Of a DNA stretch of 64,000 nucleotides, positions 29,343-37,846 are shown in pieces. Both the position numbers and the translations under genes were made by a program. Position 1 is the stretch's first letter. The number at the start of each line of letters is the position of its first letter. Source of the DNA: Planctobacterium marinum. Lineage in GTDB: Bacteria; Pseudomonadota; Gammaproteobacteria; Enterobacterales; Alteromonadaceae. Where the stretch lies: positions 3,844,001 through 3,908,000 of the forward strand of contig NZ_AP027272.1 of NCBI RefSeq assembly GCF_036322805.1, given 5' to 3'. Below the pieces are notes generated by a model. The model ran no database searches, was not told the DNA's origin, and was given only the letters and a program-made list of their open reading frames with translations.

Positions 29343-30998
29343 ATGTCTGATTCAAAGTCGCTTAGAGGTGACTCTGCACCAGCACCAAAGCCACAACAAA
29401 CGCAAGAGGAATGGTGGCGAGGCGCGGTGATTTATCAAATTTATCCCCGCAGCTTTTACGATGCTAACAACGACGGCATTGGCGATTTACAGGGCATTAC
29501 CGAAAAACTAGATTACATAAAATCTCTCAATGTGGATGCCATCTGGTTATCTCCTTTTTTTACTTCTCCAATGAAAGACTTTGGTTACGACGTCAGTAAC
29601 TACCGTGATGTAGACCCCATCTTCGGCAACCTGGAAGATTTCAAAGAGTTATTAAAATCGGCCCATAAACTGGATATAAAGGTCATCATTGATCAAGTGC
29701 TCAGCCATACCTCTGATCATCATCCTTGGTTTCAGGAAAGCCGCCGAAATACTCACAACAGCAAAGCGGATTGGTATGTATGGCATGAGCCGCGCTCCGA
29801 TGGCACGCCCCCCAACAACTGGCAAAGTGTGTTTGGAGGCTCATCCTGGCAATGGGATAGCCGACGGCAACAATATTACTTGCACAACTTTTTGGTGAGT
29901 CAGCCCGATCTCAATTTCCACAATCCCGAAGTACAGCAACAAATGCTTGATGAGATGCAATTCTGGCTGGATTTAGGAGTGGACGGGTTTCGTCTGGATA
30001 CCGTGAATTATTATTTTCACGATGAAGAGCTGCGCAATAATCCGGGACTAAAACAAGACATACGCAAGCTGTTTAACCCTTACGACTTTCAGCGTCATTT
30101 ATATGATAAAAACCGTCCTGAAAGCATCGATTTTGCCAAACGCATGCGCCACCTGGTGGCGCAATACGACAATCGAATGTTGGTGGGTGAAATTGGTGAT
30201 AAACATGCTGAAAAATTGATGCAAGACTACACAGGGGATGGCGACAAACTGCATACAGCCTACAGCTTCAGACTGCTCAACAAAGAATTTGGTGCCGGGT
30301 ATTTTGCCTCTGTTTTAGCCCAACAAGAATCACTACTCAATGACGGATGGCCCACCTGGGCTTTTAGTAATCACGATATCACCCGTGTAGCCAGTCGTTG
30401 GGCAGAAGAGTCCCAAAATCCTAAAGCCTTAACCGAAACCTTATTGGCATTGTTGTTTTGCCTACGTGGTAGCGTTTGTTTGTATCAGGGAGAGGAGTTG
30501 GGCTTACCCGAGGCTGAACTTGAGTTTGAGCAATTACAAGATCCTTGGGGCATTACTTTCTGGCCTGAGTTTAAGGGCCGAGATGGATGCCGTACCCCCA
30601 TGCCCTGGCAGCAAAACAAGGTTAATGCAGGTTTTAGTGAAGTCAGTCCTTGGTTACCAGTGGCTGAAAGTCACTATCCACTAGCCGTGCAACAACAAGA
30701 AAGCGATAGCGACTCAAGTTTACATTTTACCCGTCACTTTCTGGCATTCAGAAAAACTCAGCAAGCTTTGCAAAAAGGCGAGATAAAGCATATTCAGGCG
30801 CAAGAGCACCAGTTGAGCTTTGTGCGTCTTTGCAAAGACACTCAGCCTTTAACCTGCTGGTTTTGGTTAAGTGATGAGACTAAAGAGCTTAAAGTGCCAG
30901 ACAATTATACACTTTTGCGAAGTTACAATTGCGATTACAACGACGACAAAATCATATTTCATGGTGCGGGTTTTGTACTGTTACAGCAAGATGATTGA
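29343..30998 (+). CDS. GH13 alpha-glucosidase (oligo-1,6-glucosidase type)
   Basis: A 551-residue cytoplasmic glycoside hydrolase. The family regions are present: WWRGAVIYQIYPRSFYDAN at the start, the nucleophile Asp in DGFRLDTVNYYFHD, the acid/base Glu in LVGEIGD, and FSNHDITR. GDLQGITEKLDYIKSL and DQVLSHTSDHHPWF are also typical. The ATG at 29343 is preferred to 29337 because the AGAGA ribosome-binding site is too close to the first. There is no signal peptide. It probably cleaves short alpha-glucosides taken up by the cell. No transporter or sugar regulator is adjacent. Confidence 0.92.
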   Translation: MSDSKSLRGDSAPAPKPQQTQEEWWRGAVIYQIYPRSFYDANNDGIGDLQGITEKLDYIKSLNVDAIWLSPFFTSPMKDFGYDVSNYRDVDPIFGNLEDFKELLKSAHKLDIKVIIDQVLSHTSDHHPWFQESRRNTHNSKADWYVWHEPRSDGTPPNNWQSVFGGSSWQWDSRRQQYYLHNFLVSQPDLNFHNPEVQQQMLDEMQFWLDLGVDGFRLDTVNYYFHDEELRNNPGLKQDIRKLFNPYDFQRHLYDKNRPESIDFAKRMRHLVAQYDNRMLVGEIGDKHAEKLMQDYTGDGDKLHTAYSFRLLNKEFGAGYFASVLAQQESLLNDGWPTWAFSNHDITRVASRWAEESQNPKALTETLLALLFCLRGSVCLYQGEELGLPEAELEFEQLQDPWGITFWPEFKGRDGCRTPMPWQQNKVNAGFSEVSPWLPVAESHYPLAVQQQESDSDSSLHFTRHFLAFRKTQQALQKGEIKHIQAQEHQLSFVRLCKDTQPLTCWFWLSDETKELKVPDNYTLLRSYNCDYNDDKIIFHGAGFVLLQQDD

Positions 30999-31087
30999 GG
31001 AAGTGATCGAAACAGGTTAATCACGGCGTATGACATTGAACGATGTTTAGCTAAGCTTATATTAACTCCAACTTTTCAAAGGCCAAT

Positions 31088-32614
31088 ATGTCAGAAGATC
31101 AGCACATTTTATTAAAAGGACTTACCATCGCAGATTATCAACAGGTTAAAACCGTGATGGACGAAGCTTACCCGGATTTAGGTGGTGCCTGGCCCAGACA
31201 TACCCTGGAGCGATTATTAAAGCATTTTCCAGAGGGGCAGATAGGGGTATTTGAAGGTGAAACTCTGGTGGGACTCGCCTTTTCACTACGAGTAGATTAC
31301 CAAAAGTTCTCAAACCCTCATACCTATGACGATATTATCGACAGCAATGACAACGTCAAAGGCGATGACAATGGTGATGCCATTTATGGTCTGGACGTGG
31401 TAATAGCTAAAAGCCACCGAGGCTTAAGACTGGGTCGACGTCTCTACGATGCCCGCAAAGAGGTATGCCGTCAGTATAACCTAAAAGGCATTCTGGCAGG
31501 CGGCCGCATACCAAACTACCACCAATATGCTGAACAATACTCTCCGCAAGAATATATCAGGGAAGTGGCCGAGCGTGCCATCTATGATCCTATATTGAGC
31601 TTTCAGTTATCCAATGATTTTCGCGTTATCAGATTGCTTCGCAAGTACATCCCTGAAGATGAAAAATCCGGTGGTTTTGCCACGCTACTGGAGTGGAACA
31701 ACATTCTCTATGAACCGGCAAGCACGGTGTTTAACACACCCAAACCCATTGTGCGGGTAGGCGCTGTGCAATGGCAGATGCGGGAAGTGGAATCTTTTGA
31801 AGAACTGCTGTCCCAAGTGGAATACTTTGTGGATACTGTCTCGGATTATCAAAGTGATTTCATTGTATTTCCGGAATTCTTCAACATGCCCTTGATGGGC
31901 CTTAAAAAAGAGGTCAATCAACAAATAGAAGCGATTCACTATTTGGCCACCTACACCTCACAAATCATTGAGGCCATGTCGCAAATGGCAGTGGAATACA
32001 ACGCCAACATCATTACCGGCTCAATGCCCATTTGCGAAGGTGGTGAGTATTACAATGCTTCTTTTCTATGTCATCGCAGCGGCAAAATTGATGAGCAACG
32101 CAAAATTCATATCACGCCACACGAGCGCAATGACTGGGCTTTAAGAGGCGGCTCTGAACTCAAAGTTTTCGAAACCGATGCTGGCCGAGTGGGTATTCTG
32201 ATTTGTTATGACGTGGAATTTCCGGAATTAGGCCGGTTACTGGCGAGCCAAGGACTAGACATTTTATTCGTGCCTTTTTGGACTGATACTAAAAACAGCT
32301 ACCTCAGAGTGCGCCTGTGTGCCCAAGCCAGAGCCATCGAAAATGAATGTTATGTGGTCATTGCCGGTAGTGTCGGTAACCTGCCGCAGGTGGAAAGCCT
32401 GGATGTCCAGTATGCTCAATCGGCGGTGCTGACACCCTCAGACTTCCCGTTCCCCCATGATGCGCTACTTAACGAAGCAACACCCAACACGGAAATGCTA
32501 CTGTTTTCCGATCTAGACATGACGAAACTGAAAATACTGCATAGCGAAGGAACGGTGCAAAACCTCAAAGATCGGCGAGAGGACCTATATTCAGTTTTAT
32601 TTAAGAGCAGTTAA
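31088..32614 (+). CDS. GNAT acetyltransferase fused to a nitrilase-family hydrolase
   Basis: A 508-residue fusion. Residues 1-210 form a GNAT-like domain (LTIADYQQVKTVMDEAYP, KSHRGLRLGRRLYDARKE with the acetyl-CoA loop). Residues 225-508 form a carbon-nitrogen hydrolase domain with the Glu-Lys-Cys triad in FIVFPEFF, EQRKIHITPHE and ILICYDVEFPE. This architecture is known in bacteria as a bifunctional GNAT/carbon-nitrogen hydrolase protein, but its substrate is not established. Its stop codon overlaps that of the convergent VOC gene. Confidence 0.9.
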   Translation: MSEDQHILLKGLTIADYQQVKTVMDEAYPDLGGAWPRHTLERLLKHFPEGQIGVFEGETLVGLAFSLRVDYQKFSNPHTYDDIIDSNDNVKGDDNGDAIYGLDVVIAKSHRGLRLGRRLYDARKEVCRQYNLKGILAGGRIPNYHQYAEQYSPQEYIREVAERAIYDPILSFQLSNDFRVIRLLRKYIPEDEKSGGFATLLEWNNILYEPASTVFNTPKPIVRVGAVQWQMREVESFEELLSQVEYFVDTVSDYQSDFIVFPEFFNMPLMGLKKEVNQQIEAIHYLATYTSQIIEAMSQMAVEYNANIITGSMPICEGGEYYNASFLCHRSGKIDEQRKIHITPHERNDWALRGGSELKVFETDAGRVGILICYDVEFPELGRLLASQGLDILFVPFWTDTKNSYLRVRLCAQARAIENECYVVIAGSVGNLPQVESLDVQYAQSAVLTPSDFPFPHDALLNEATPNTEMLLFSDLDMTKLKILHSEGTVQNLKDRREDLYSVLFKSS

Positions 32615-33012
32615 GCGTTGCTTTCAGCCCCAAAACTCAAAAGATGCCCGTCGGGATCCTGAATGCTGAATTCCTGCATCCCGTAATCGGTCATCTTAAG
32701 CTCAGTGGGTTGAAACTGGTTAGCCACAAGTGTTTCATGCAGCTGTTCGATATTGGCGGGGTAGAAATAAAAATTTACCGACCAGCTGTTATCAGATAAT
32801 GGATCGATGTGTGATTCAAGTTTTGGTGCGCATTCAGACTCAGATAGCATAAATTCGGTACCATCTGCCGCTATGATGCCCCAACGAAAATGGATCAATT
32901 CTTCCATGGGGCTCACCAATTCAAAGCCCAATGCTTGTTGATAAAAGTCCAGACTTTTAAAAATATCACGCACATTTAGCATCGGAGTCATGCGCCCCGG
33001 TCCGGTGGCCAT
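32611..33012 (-). CDS. VOC (glyoxalase/bleomycin-resistance) superfamily protein
   Basis: A 133-residue protein with the paired beta-alpha-beta modules of the vicinal oxygen chelate fold (TPMLNVRDIFKSLDFYQQAL and later GMQEFSIQDPDGHLLSFG). The ligand and reaction are unknown. Its ATG begins directly after the cheV stop codon with no gap, so translation is probably coupled to cheV. Its own stop lies in a TTAA shared with the convergent GNAT-nitrilase gene. Confidence 0.85.
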   Translation of the reverse strand: MATGPGRMTPMLNVRDIFKSLDFYQQALGFELVSPMEELIHFRWGIIAADGTEFMLSESECAPKLESHIDPLSDNSWSVNFYFYPANIEQLHETLVANQFQPTELKMTDYGMQEFSIQDPDGHLLSFGAESNA

Positions 33013-33963
33013 TTAACGCTTTCCTTCCAATACTTCGCGCATTCTCTCTTGGGCACACTTGATCAGCATATCGGGCTGAAACTTAGAGATGAAGCGGTTA
33101 CAACCCACCTTTTCCACCATGGCCTCATTAAAATTACCGCTCAGAGAAGTGTTAAGCGTGATAAACAAGTCCTTCAATCTGGCATCGGCTCTTACTTCCG
33201 CTGTCAGCATGTAACCATCCATCTCAGGCATTTCAGCATCAGTGAACATCATCAAGATTTCGTCGTTGATGGTTTTACCTTCATCAGCCCACTGCTTGAG
33301 TAAACGCAATGCCTGTAACCCGTCCTGGCGCTCAATAACTTCAACACCAACTTGCAGCAAGGACTCACGGATCTGCTGTCGTGCTGTTTTGGAATCATCC
33401 ACAATCAGTACTTTTTTGCCAACGAGATGGGTATTCACTTCATCATCCAGGATCTCTTTGGAGACCTTGATGTCGTATGACACAATTTCTGCTAACACTT
33501 TTTCCACGTCGATGATTTCAACGATTTGTTTTTTACCCTCTAATTCAATTTGGGTAAACGCGGTAAGGTAGTTATTCTTTCCTGCACTATTGGGCGGCGG
33601 TAATATCTCGGCCCACGACAAGTTGGTAATACTTAACACCGGACCAATCAAAAAGCCCTGCACCGTGCGATTATATTCAGTGATGATCACATTTTGATTT
33701 TCACCCAACGGAGCCGGTGGCATTTTTATCGCCCTACGCAAATCAACGATGGGCACCGATAGACCGCGTAAGCTGGCAACGCCACACAAATGCTGGTGGG
33801 AGCCCGGCATTTGAATCATTTGAGGAACAGGGATAACTTCACGAACCTTAAACACGTTCATGGCAAATATTTGTTGCGAGTTAAGTTGAAACAAAAGCAA
33901 CTCTAGGCGGTTTTCACCCACTAATTTCGTGCGTTGATCAACCGAGGCTAAAACACCTGACAT
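33013..33963 (-). CDS. cheV: Chemotaxis coupling protein CheV
   Basis: A 316-residue fusion of a CheW-like domain (residues 1-165; FAMNVFKVREVIPVPQM, LRGLSVPIVDLRRAI) and a receiver domain (residues 180-316; KKVLIVDDSKTARQQI, phospho-acceptor Asp in MMFTDAEMPEMDGY, conserved Lys in FISKFQPD). CheV couples chemoreceptors to CheA and can be tuned by phosphorylation. It is far from the chemoreceptor gene at 13 kb, and no other che genes are in the window. Confidence 0.95.
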   Translation of the reverse strand: MSGVLASVDQRTKLVGENRLELLLFQLNSQQIFAMNVFKVREVIPVPQMIQMPGSHQHLCGVASLRGLSVPIVDLRRAIKMPPAPLGENQNVIITEYNRTVQGFLIGPVLSITNLSWAEILPPPNSAGKNNYLTAFTQIELEGKKQIVEIIDVEKVLAEIVSYDIKVSKEILDDEVNTHLVGKKVLIVDDSKTARQQIRESLLQVGVEVIERQDGLQALRLLKQWADEGKTINDEILMMFTDAEMPEMDGYMLTAEVRADARLKDLFITLNTSLSGNFNEAMVEKVGCNRFISKFQPDMLIKCAQERMREVLEGKR

Positions 33964-34128
33964 TTAACACCCTTTGCAAAGCCCGGAAACAGGTTGGGGC
34001 TTTGTGATTAATAATTTTAAAACTTTACATCTAATGTGAAGATCCAGCAAATATGAAGCGACTTTTTTACAATTTAATACTTTAGCGATAAGCTTGCTGT
34101 GATTATTTTTTATCACTTTGAGGTTCCG

Positions 34129-34899
34129 GTGCTAAAATCCTGTTTAACCTTTGTTGTCATCACCGCATTTTGTTTTCCCTTGGCAGCGAAAGATGCGACG
34201 TCTACGTTAACCATGTGTATCGATCACTATCCCCCGCTACAGGTCGTATTACCCAATGGCGCAGCCACTGGTGCAAACGTAGAGGTAACCCGCCAATTTA
34301 TGCAACACTTGGGCTACAAATTAGACTTTACAGCGGACACGCCTTTCAAGCGCTGTTTACAGTTGCTTAAAGAAGGCGAAGTTGATTTGATGGCGGGCCT
34401 GTTAGACTCCGAGCAGCGCCAACAGGACTACCACATGTTCCTGTATGATGACCACACGGTGAAAGCCTTCTTTATCAATAACAATGTCGATGACATTACT
34501 CATTTTTCTGATTTAGCAGGCTTAAATATTGGCGTAGTACAAGGAACACGACAGTTTGAGCAATTCGATGAAGCAGACAGCACATTCTTCACCCGTACCT
34601 ATACAGACAGCTTGCCTATAGCCTTTGAAATGCTGGCAAAGGGAGAAGTCGATGCAGTAGTAAGTACTGACTACTACGGTAAGAACATCCTGGCCAGACA
34701 TCCTGAGTATCGCGAAACTATCAGACAAAGTAGCTATAAAGTGATTGATGGTACCAAGGTTTATATTGCTTTATCCAGACAATCTGAATACGCTGTTGAC
34801 GCCTCACGTATGAACCAAAAAGCCATCGAAATGTTTTTATCTGGAGAGTTTGAAACCTTAACGATTGAGTTTCAAAAGAACCATCACGGACTGTATTGA
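34129..34899 (+). CDS. Periplasmic substrate-binding protein (family 3 type), orphan
   Basis: A 256-residue protein starting at the GTG at 34129, which has a TGAGG ribosome-binding site and gives a clean signal peptide (MLKSCLTFVVITAFCFPLAAK). The open frame upstream adds 10 residues that would spoil the signal. The mature part has LTMCIDHYPPLQVVLPNG, GEVDLMAGLLDSEQR and LNIGVVQGTRQF, typical of the family. No transporter partner is nearby. Confidence 0.82.
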   Translation: MLKSCLTFVVITAFCFPLAAKDATSTLTMCIDHYPPLQVVLPNGAATGANVEVTRQFMQHLGYKLDFTADTPFKRCLQLLKEGEVDLMAGLLDSEQRQQDYHMFLYDDHTVKAFFINNNVDDITHFSDLAGLNIGVVQGTRQFEQFDEADSTFFTRTYTDSLPIAFEMLAKGEVDAVVSTDYYGKNILARHPEYRETIRQSSYKVIDGTKVYIALSRQSEYAVDASRMNQKAIEMFLSGEFETLTIEFQKNHHGLY

Positions 34900-34981
34900 T
34901 TCTAAATCCGGGTCAGCCTTGAAATAAATTGTGCTCTGGCCCGGTTATGTACTGCAAGCTTTATAGATTGCAGGTAGCACC

Positions 34982-35443
34982 ATGATAAAACACCTAATCC
35001 CGATTATTTTTTGTTTGTGCAGCTTTTCGGCTCTGGCCGCCGATCCGGTACAAAGCTCATTGTTTGGCAGTGAAGCCATAGACGGCTACGATACCGTGGC
35101 GTATTGGACTGAGAACAAAGCCATTGAAGGCAAAAAGCAATTTACGTATGAGTATAAGGGGGCCAAGTGGCGCTTTGCTTCCCAACAAAACCTTGATCTA
35201 TTTAAAGCCACCCCACAAAAGTACTTACCCGAATACGGTGGTTATTGCGCTTGGGCGATGTCAGATGACCGTCTGGCAAGCGTTGATGGTGAAGCCTGGA
35301 CTTTGTACGAAGGCAAACTCTATCTGAACTACAACAAGCGTGTGATGGAAGATTGGCGTCAACAAAAGGCCCTATTTGTAGAGCAAGCCAATGGCTTTTA
35401 TAAAGCCCGTTTTCCCAAACAGGAACAGTCCGCGCGCTATTGA
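34982..35443 (+). CDS. Secreted YHS-domain protein
   Basis: A 153-residue protein with a signal peptide (MIKHLIPIIFCLCSFSALA) and a YHS domain (IDGYDTVAYWTENKAIEGK, then YGGYCAWAMS). YHS domains are thought to bind metals; the function of the secreted form is unknown. It starts 82 bp after the binding-protein gene in the same direction. Its ribosome-binding site lies in the 3' arm of a small hairpin. Confidence 0.85.
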   Translation: MIKHLIPIIFCLCSFSALAADPVQSSLFGSEAIDGYDTVAYWTENKAIEGKKQFTYEYKGAKWRFASQQNLDLFKATPQKYLPEYGGYCAWAMSDDRLASVDGEAWTLYEGKLYLNYNKRVMEDWRQQKALFVEQANGFYKARFPKQEQSARY

Positions 35444-35558
35444 GCAAATAATTGAGGCTTAATCTGGCTTACAAGCAGTGCACATCATTGGTCATATTTC
35501 TTCAACCACAAAAATGCTATCATTGTCCGTAATTTGATCTTGGTAAAGGGAATAACAG

Positions 35559-36614
35559 ATGATGAATCGCGTGTGTTTCAGTTTAATGTTACTGGGCGTC
35601 TCCACGATAGTGAATGCCAGCATTGAAAGTACGAACACGCAAGACTGTGTGATGACATTCTTTGCTGAGGGTGATGCGACAATGACGCTGGAAGAAATTC
35701 GAGCTAAATGTCATGCTGCAACCGAAAACAAACCACAGCCAGCCAAAAACAAAGAAGTCGGCATCGCGGTTTCCGGTCCTAAAACACAACAGGCAGTTAA
35801 GCCGGGTCTTATCAGTGAGCGCATCAAAAAAGAAGCGCAAACCCAGTTTGAGCCTTATGTTATTACGCCGCATCGCATTAACTACATACTGCCTGCGTAC
35901 ACCACCAACGCCATTCATAAAGAGCCATACCAAGGCATTGAAGGTTATCAGGAAAACCTGGCGGAGATTGAGACAAAATATCAGTTGAGCTTTAAGGTGC
36001 CCGTGCTGAAAGATGATTTGTTCATAGAGGGCGATGCACTTTATTTTGGCTTCACCGTACAAGCGTGGTGGCAAGTCTACGCCGACAACATTTCTAAGCC
36101 TTTCCGCGAAACTAATTATCAACCCGAAATGTTTTACATGGCACCGCTAAACTGGCATCCATTTGGCGGTAATACCGGTTTCATGCTGGGTGCGGAACAC
36201 CAATCGAATGGACGCAATCAAGCACTTTCCCGCAGTTGGAACCGAGTCTATGGACAGTTTTTGTTCGAGAAAGACAATTTCGCCTTATCCTTCCGCCCTT
36301 GGGCAAGGATCTCTGAGAAAGCCAAGGAGTCGCCGCTGGATCCCAAAGGTGATGACAATCCGGATATCACCGACTACATGGGTCATTTTGAACTAGGTAT
36401 GTTATACGAATGGCAGGATATGGAGTTGATGGTTATGGGACGAAACAACTTTTCCACCCATAATGGCGCCATTGAGTTAGGATTGACCTTTCCCTTGTGG
36501 GGTAAACTGCAGGGATACGCCGTCGGATTTCACGGCTACGGTGAGAGCCTGATTGATTATAATCACAAACAAACACGCTTCGGTATCGGTATTGCCTTAA
36601 ACGACTTATTGTGA
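35559..36614 (+). CDS. pldA: Outer-membrane phospholipase A (PldA family)
   Basis: A 351-residue beta-barrel phospholipase with a signal peptide, then a linker of about 80 residues before the barrel starts (TPHRINYILPAYTTN). The active-site segment EHQSNGRNQALSRSWNRVY has the His and Ser of the catalytic dyad, with the supporting Asn in SRSWNR. Membrane strands alternate through the C-terminal Leu. It releases fatty acids from misplaced phospholipids in the outer leaflet and needs calcium. The long linker after the signal peptide is longer than in E. coli PldA. Confidence 0.93.
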   Translation: MMNRVCFSLMLLGVSTIVNASIESTNTQDCVMTFFAEGDATMTLEEIRAKCHAATENKPQPAKNKEVGIAVSGPKTQQAVKPGLISERIKKEAQTQFEPYVITPHRINYILPAYTTNAIHKEPYQGIEGYQENLAEIETKYQLSFKVPVLKDDLFIEGDALYFGFTVQAWWQVYADNISKPFRETNYQPEMFYMAPLNWHPFGGNTGFMLGAEHQSNGRNQALSRSWNRVYGQFLFEKDNFALSFRPWARISEKAKESPLDPKGDDNPDITDYMGHFELGMLYEWQDMELMVMGRNNFSTHNGAIELGLTFPLWGKLQGYAVGFHGYGESLIDYNHKQTRFGIGIALNDLL

Positions 36615-36768
36615 AGCAAAAATCAAAACATAGCGCCCTTTTTTAAGGTCGCTATCAAGCAACCTGCAAATTTTAGCGCCAAAATTTTTTCGAGTTAGCT
36701 ACTGACAAGTCAGAAAACAGCGAATACAATTCAAAAAAGTTATACCCTACATAAAAGCTATTTTTAAC

Positions 36769-37704
36769 ATGAATATCGCTAAAATTGATCTGAATTTGTT
36801 AGTTTATCTGGATGTTTTACTGCGCGAGGGCAGCGTTACTAAGGCAGCCAATAAACTCAGTATTACTCAACCCGCTATGAGTAATGGATTGCGGCGATTA
36901 CGAGATTTATTTAACGATCCGATATTGGTGCGCACCAGTGAGGGAATGACCCCTACTGAGCGGGCACTGCAATTGCAGCCTGTTATCCGAGATGTGCTCA
37001 GTAAACTGGAAGCCACTATCCAGCCAGAGACAGAATTTGAACCCCTCACCAGCGACAGAACCTTCCGTATCATGGCCAGTGATTATGCTGAATCTACACT
37101 GCTAATGGTATTACTGGAACACTTGCAAGAGCAGGCGCCTCACATCTCATTAGATGTCATTACCCCCAGCGATGTAACCTATCATGATGTTGAACAGGGC
37201 AAGGTTGATATGGCCATCAACCGCTTCGAAGAATTGCCACTGTCATTTCATCAAAAGGTGGTTTGGTACGACAGTTTTTCCTGTGTCGTGAATGCCAACC
37301 ATCCTTTTATTGCCAGCTTTGGTAAAGACCAATACCTGAAGTCAAAACACATATGGGTAAGTAAAACAGGGTTTGGTGTGGGTGTAGGTATAGACCCAAA
37401 AGAAATTCAAAAATTGGGCTGGGTGGATGCCGAGTTGCAGAAACAAGGCTGTGTAAGAAATATCAGTGTATTTACTCGTCACTATCACGTGGCCTTGCAA
37501 CTCGCTAAAAAATACAACCTCATCGCAACCTTACCTAGCCGCGTAGCCAAACTTTACGGCGATGACAGTGCCGTTAAAATCATCGACCCGCCCTTTGATA
37601 TCCCCCCAATTGCGCTAAAAATGGCCTGGAGTCCTCTGTTGCAACACGATGCGGGTCATATCTGGTTGCGTCGTCTGATCACTCAGGTTGCTGAAACGCT
37701 CTAA
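36769..37704 (+). CDS. LysR-type transcriptional regulator
   Basis: A 311-residue regulator with an N-terminal winged helix (LLREGSVTKAANKLSITQPAMSNGLRRLR) and a NodD/PcpR-like effector domain. It lies 142 bp upstream of glcB in the same direction, so it may control the glyoxylate-shunt genes, but this is only positional. LysR regulators often act on neighbouring genes. Confidence 0.9.
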   Translation: MNIAKIDLNLLVYLDVLLREGSVTKAANKLSITQPAMSNGLRRLRDLFNDPILVRTSEGMTPTERALQLQPVIRDVLSKLEATIQPETEFEPLTSDRTFRIMASDYAESTLLMVLLEHLQEQAPHISLDVITPSDVTYHDVEQGKVDMAINRFEELPLSFHQKVVWYDSFSCVVNANHPFIASFGKDQYLKSKHIWVSKTGFGVGVGIDPKEIQKLGWVDAELQKQGCVRNISVFTRHYHVALQLAKKYNLIATLPSRVAKLYGDDSAVKIIDPPFDIPPIALKMAWSPLLQHDAGHIWLRRLITQVAETL

Positions 37705-37846
37705 CATTCACTAAAGTTATAGCAACCATAGAATGCATAAATTTTTATTACAGTCACTGGCAGGCGTAAACTGAGGGAAAATAGTTAAAAAAGCTCAAGC
37801 ACCCAATGTGTTTCGAGCGCCCCCTACAGAATGAGGAAGTTGTACC

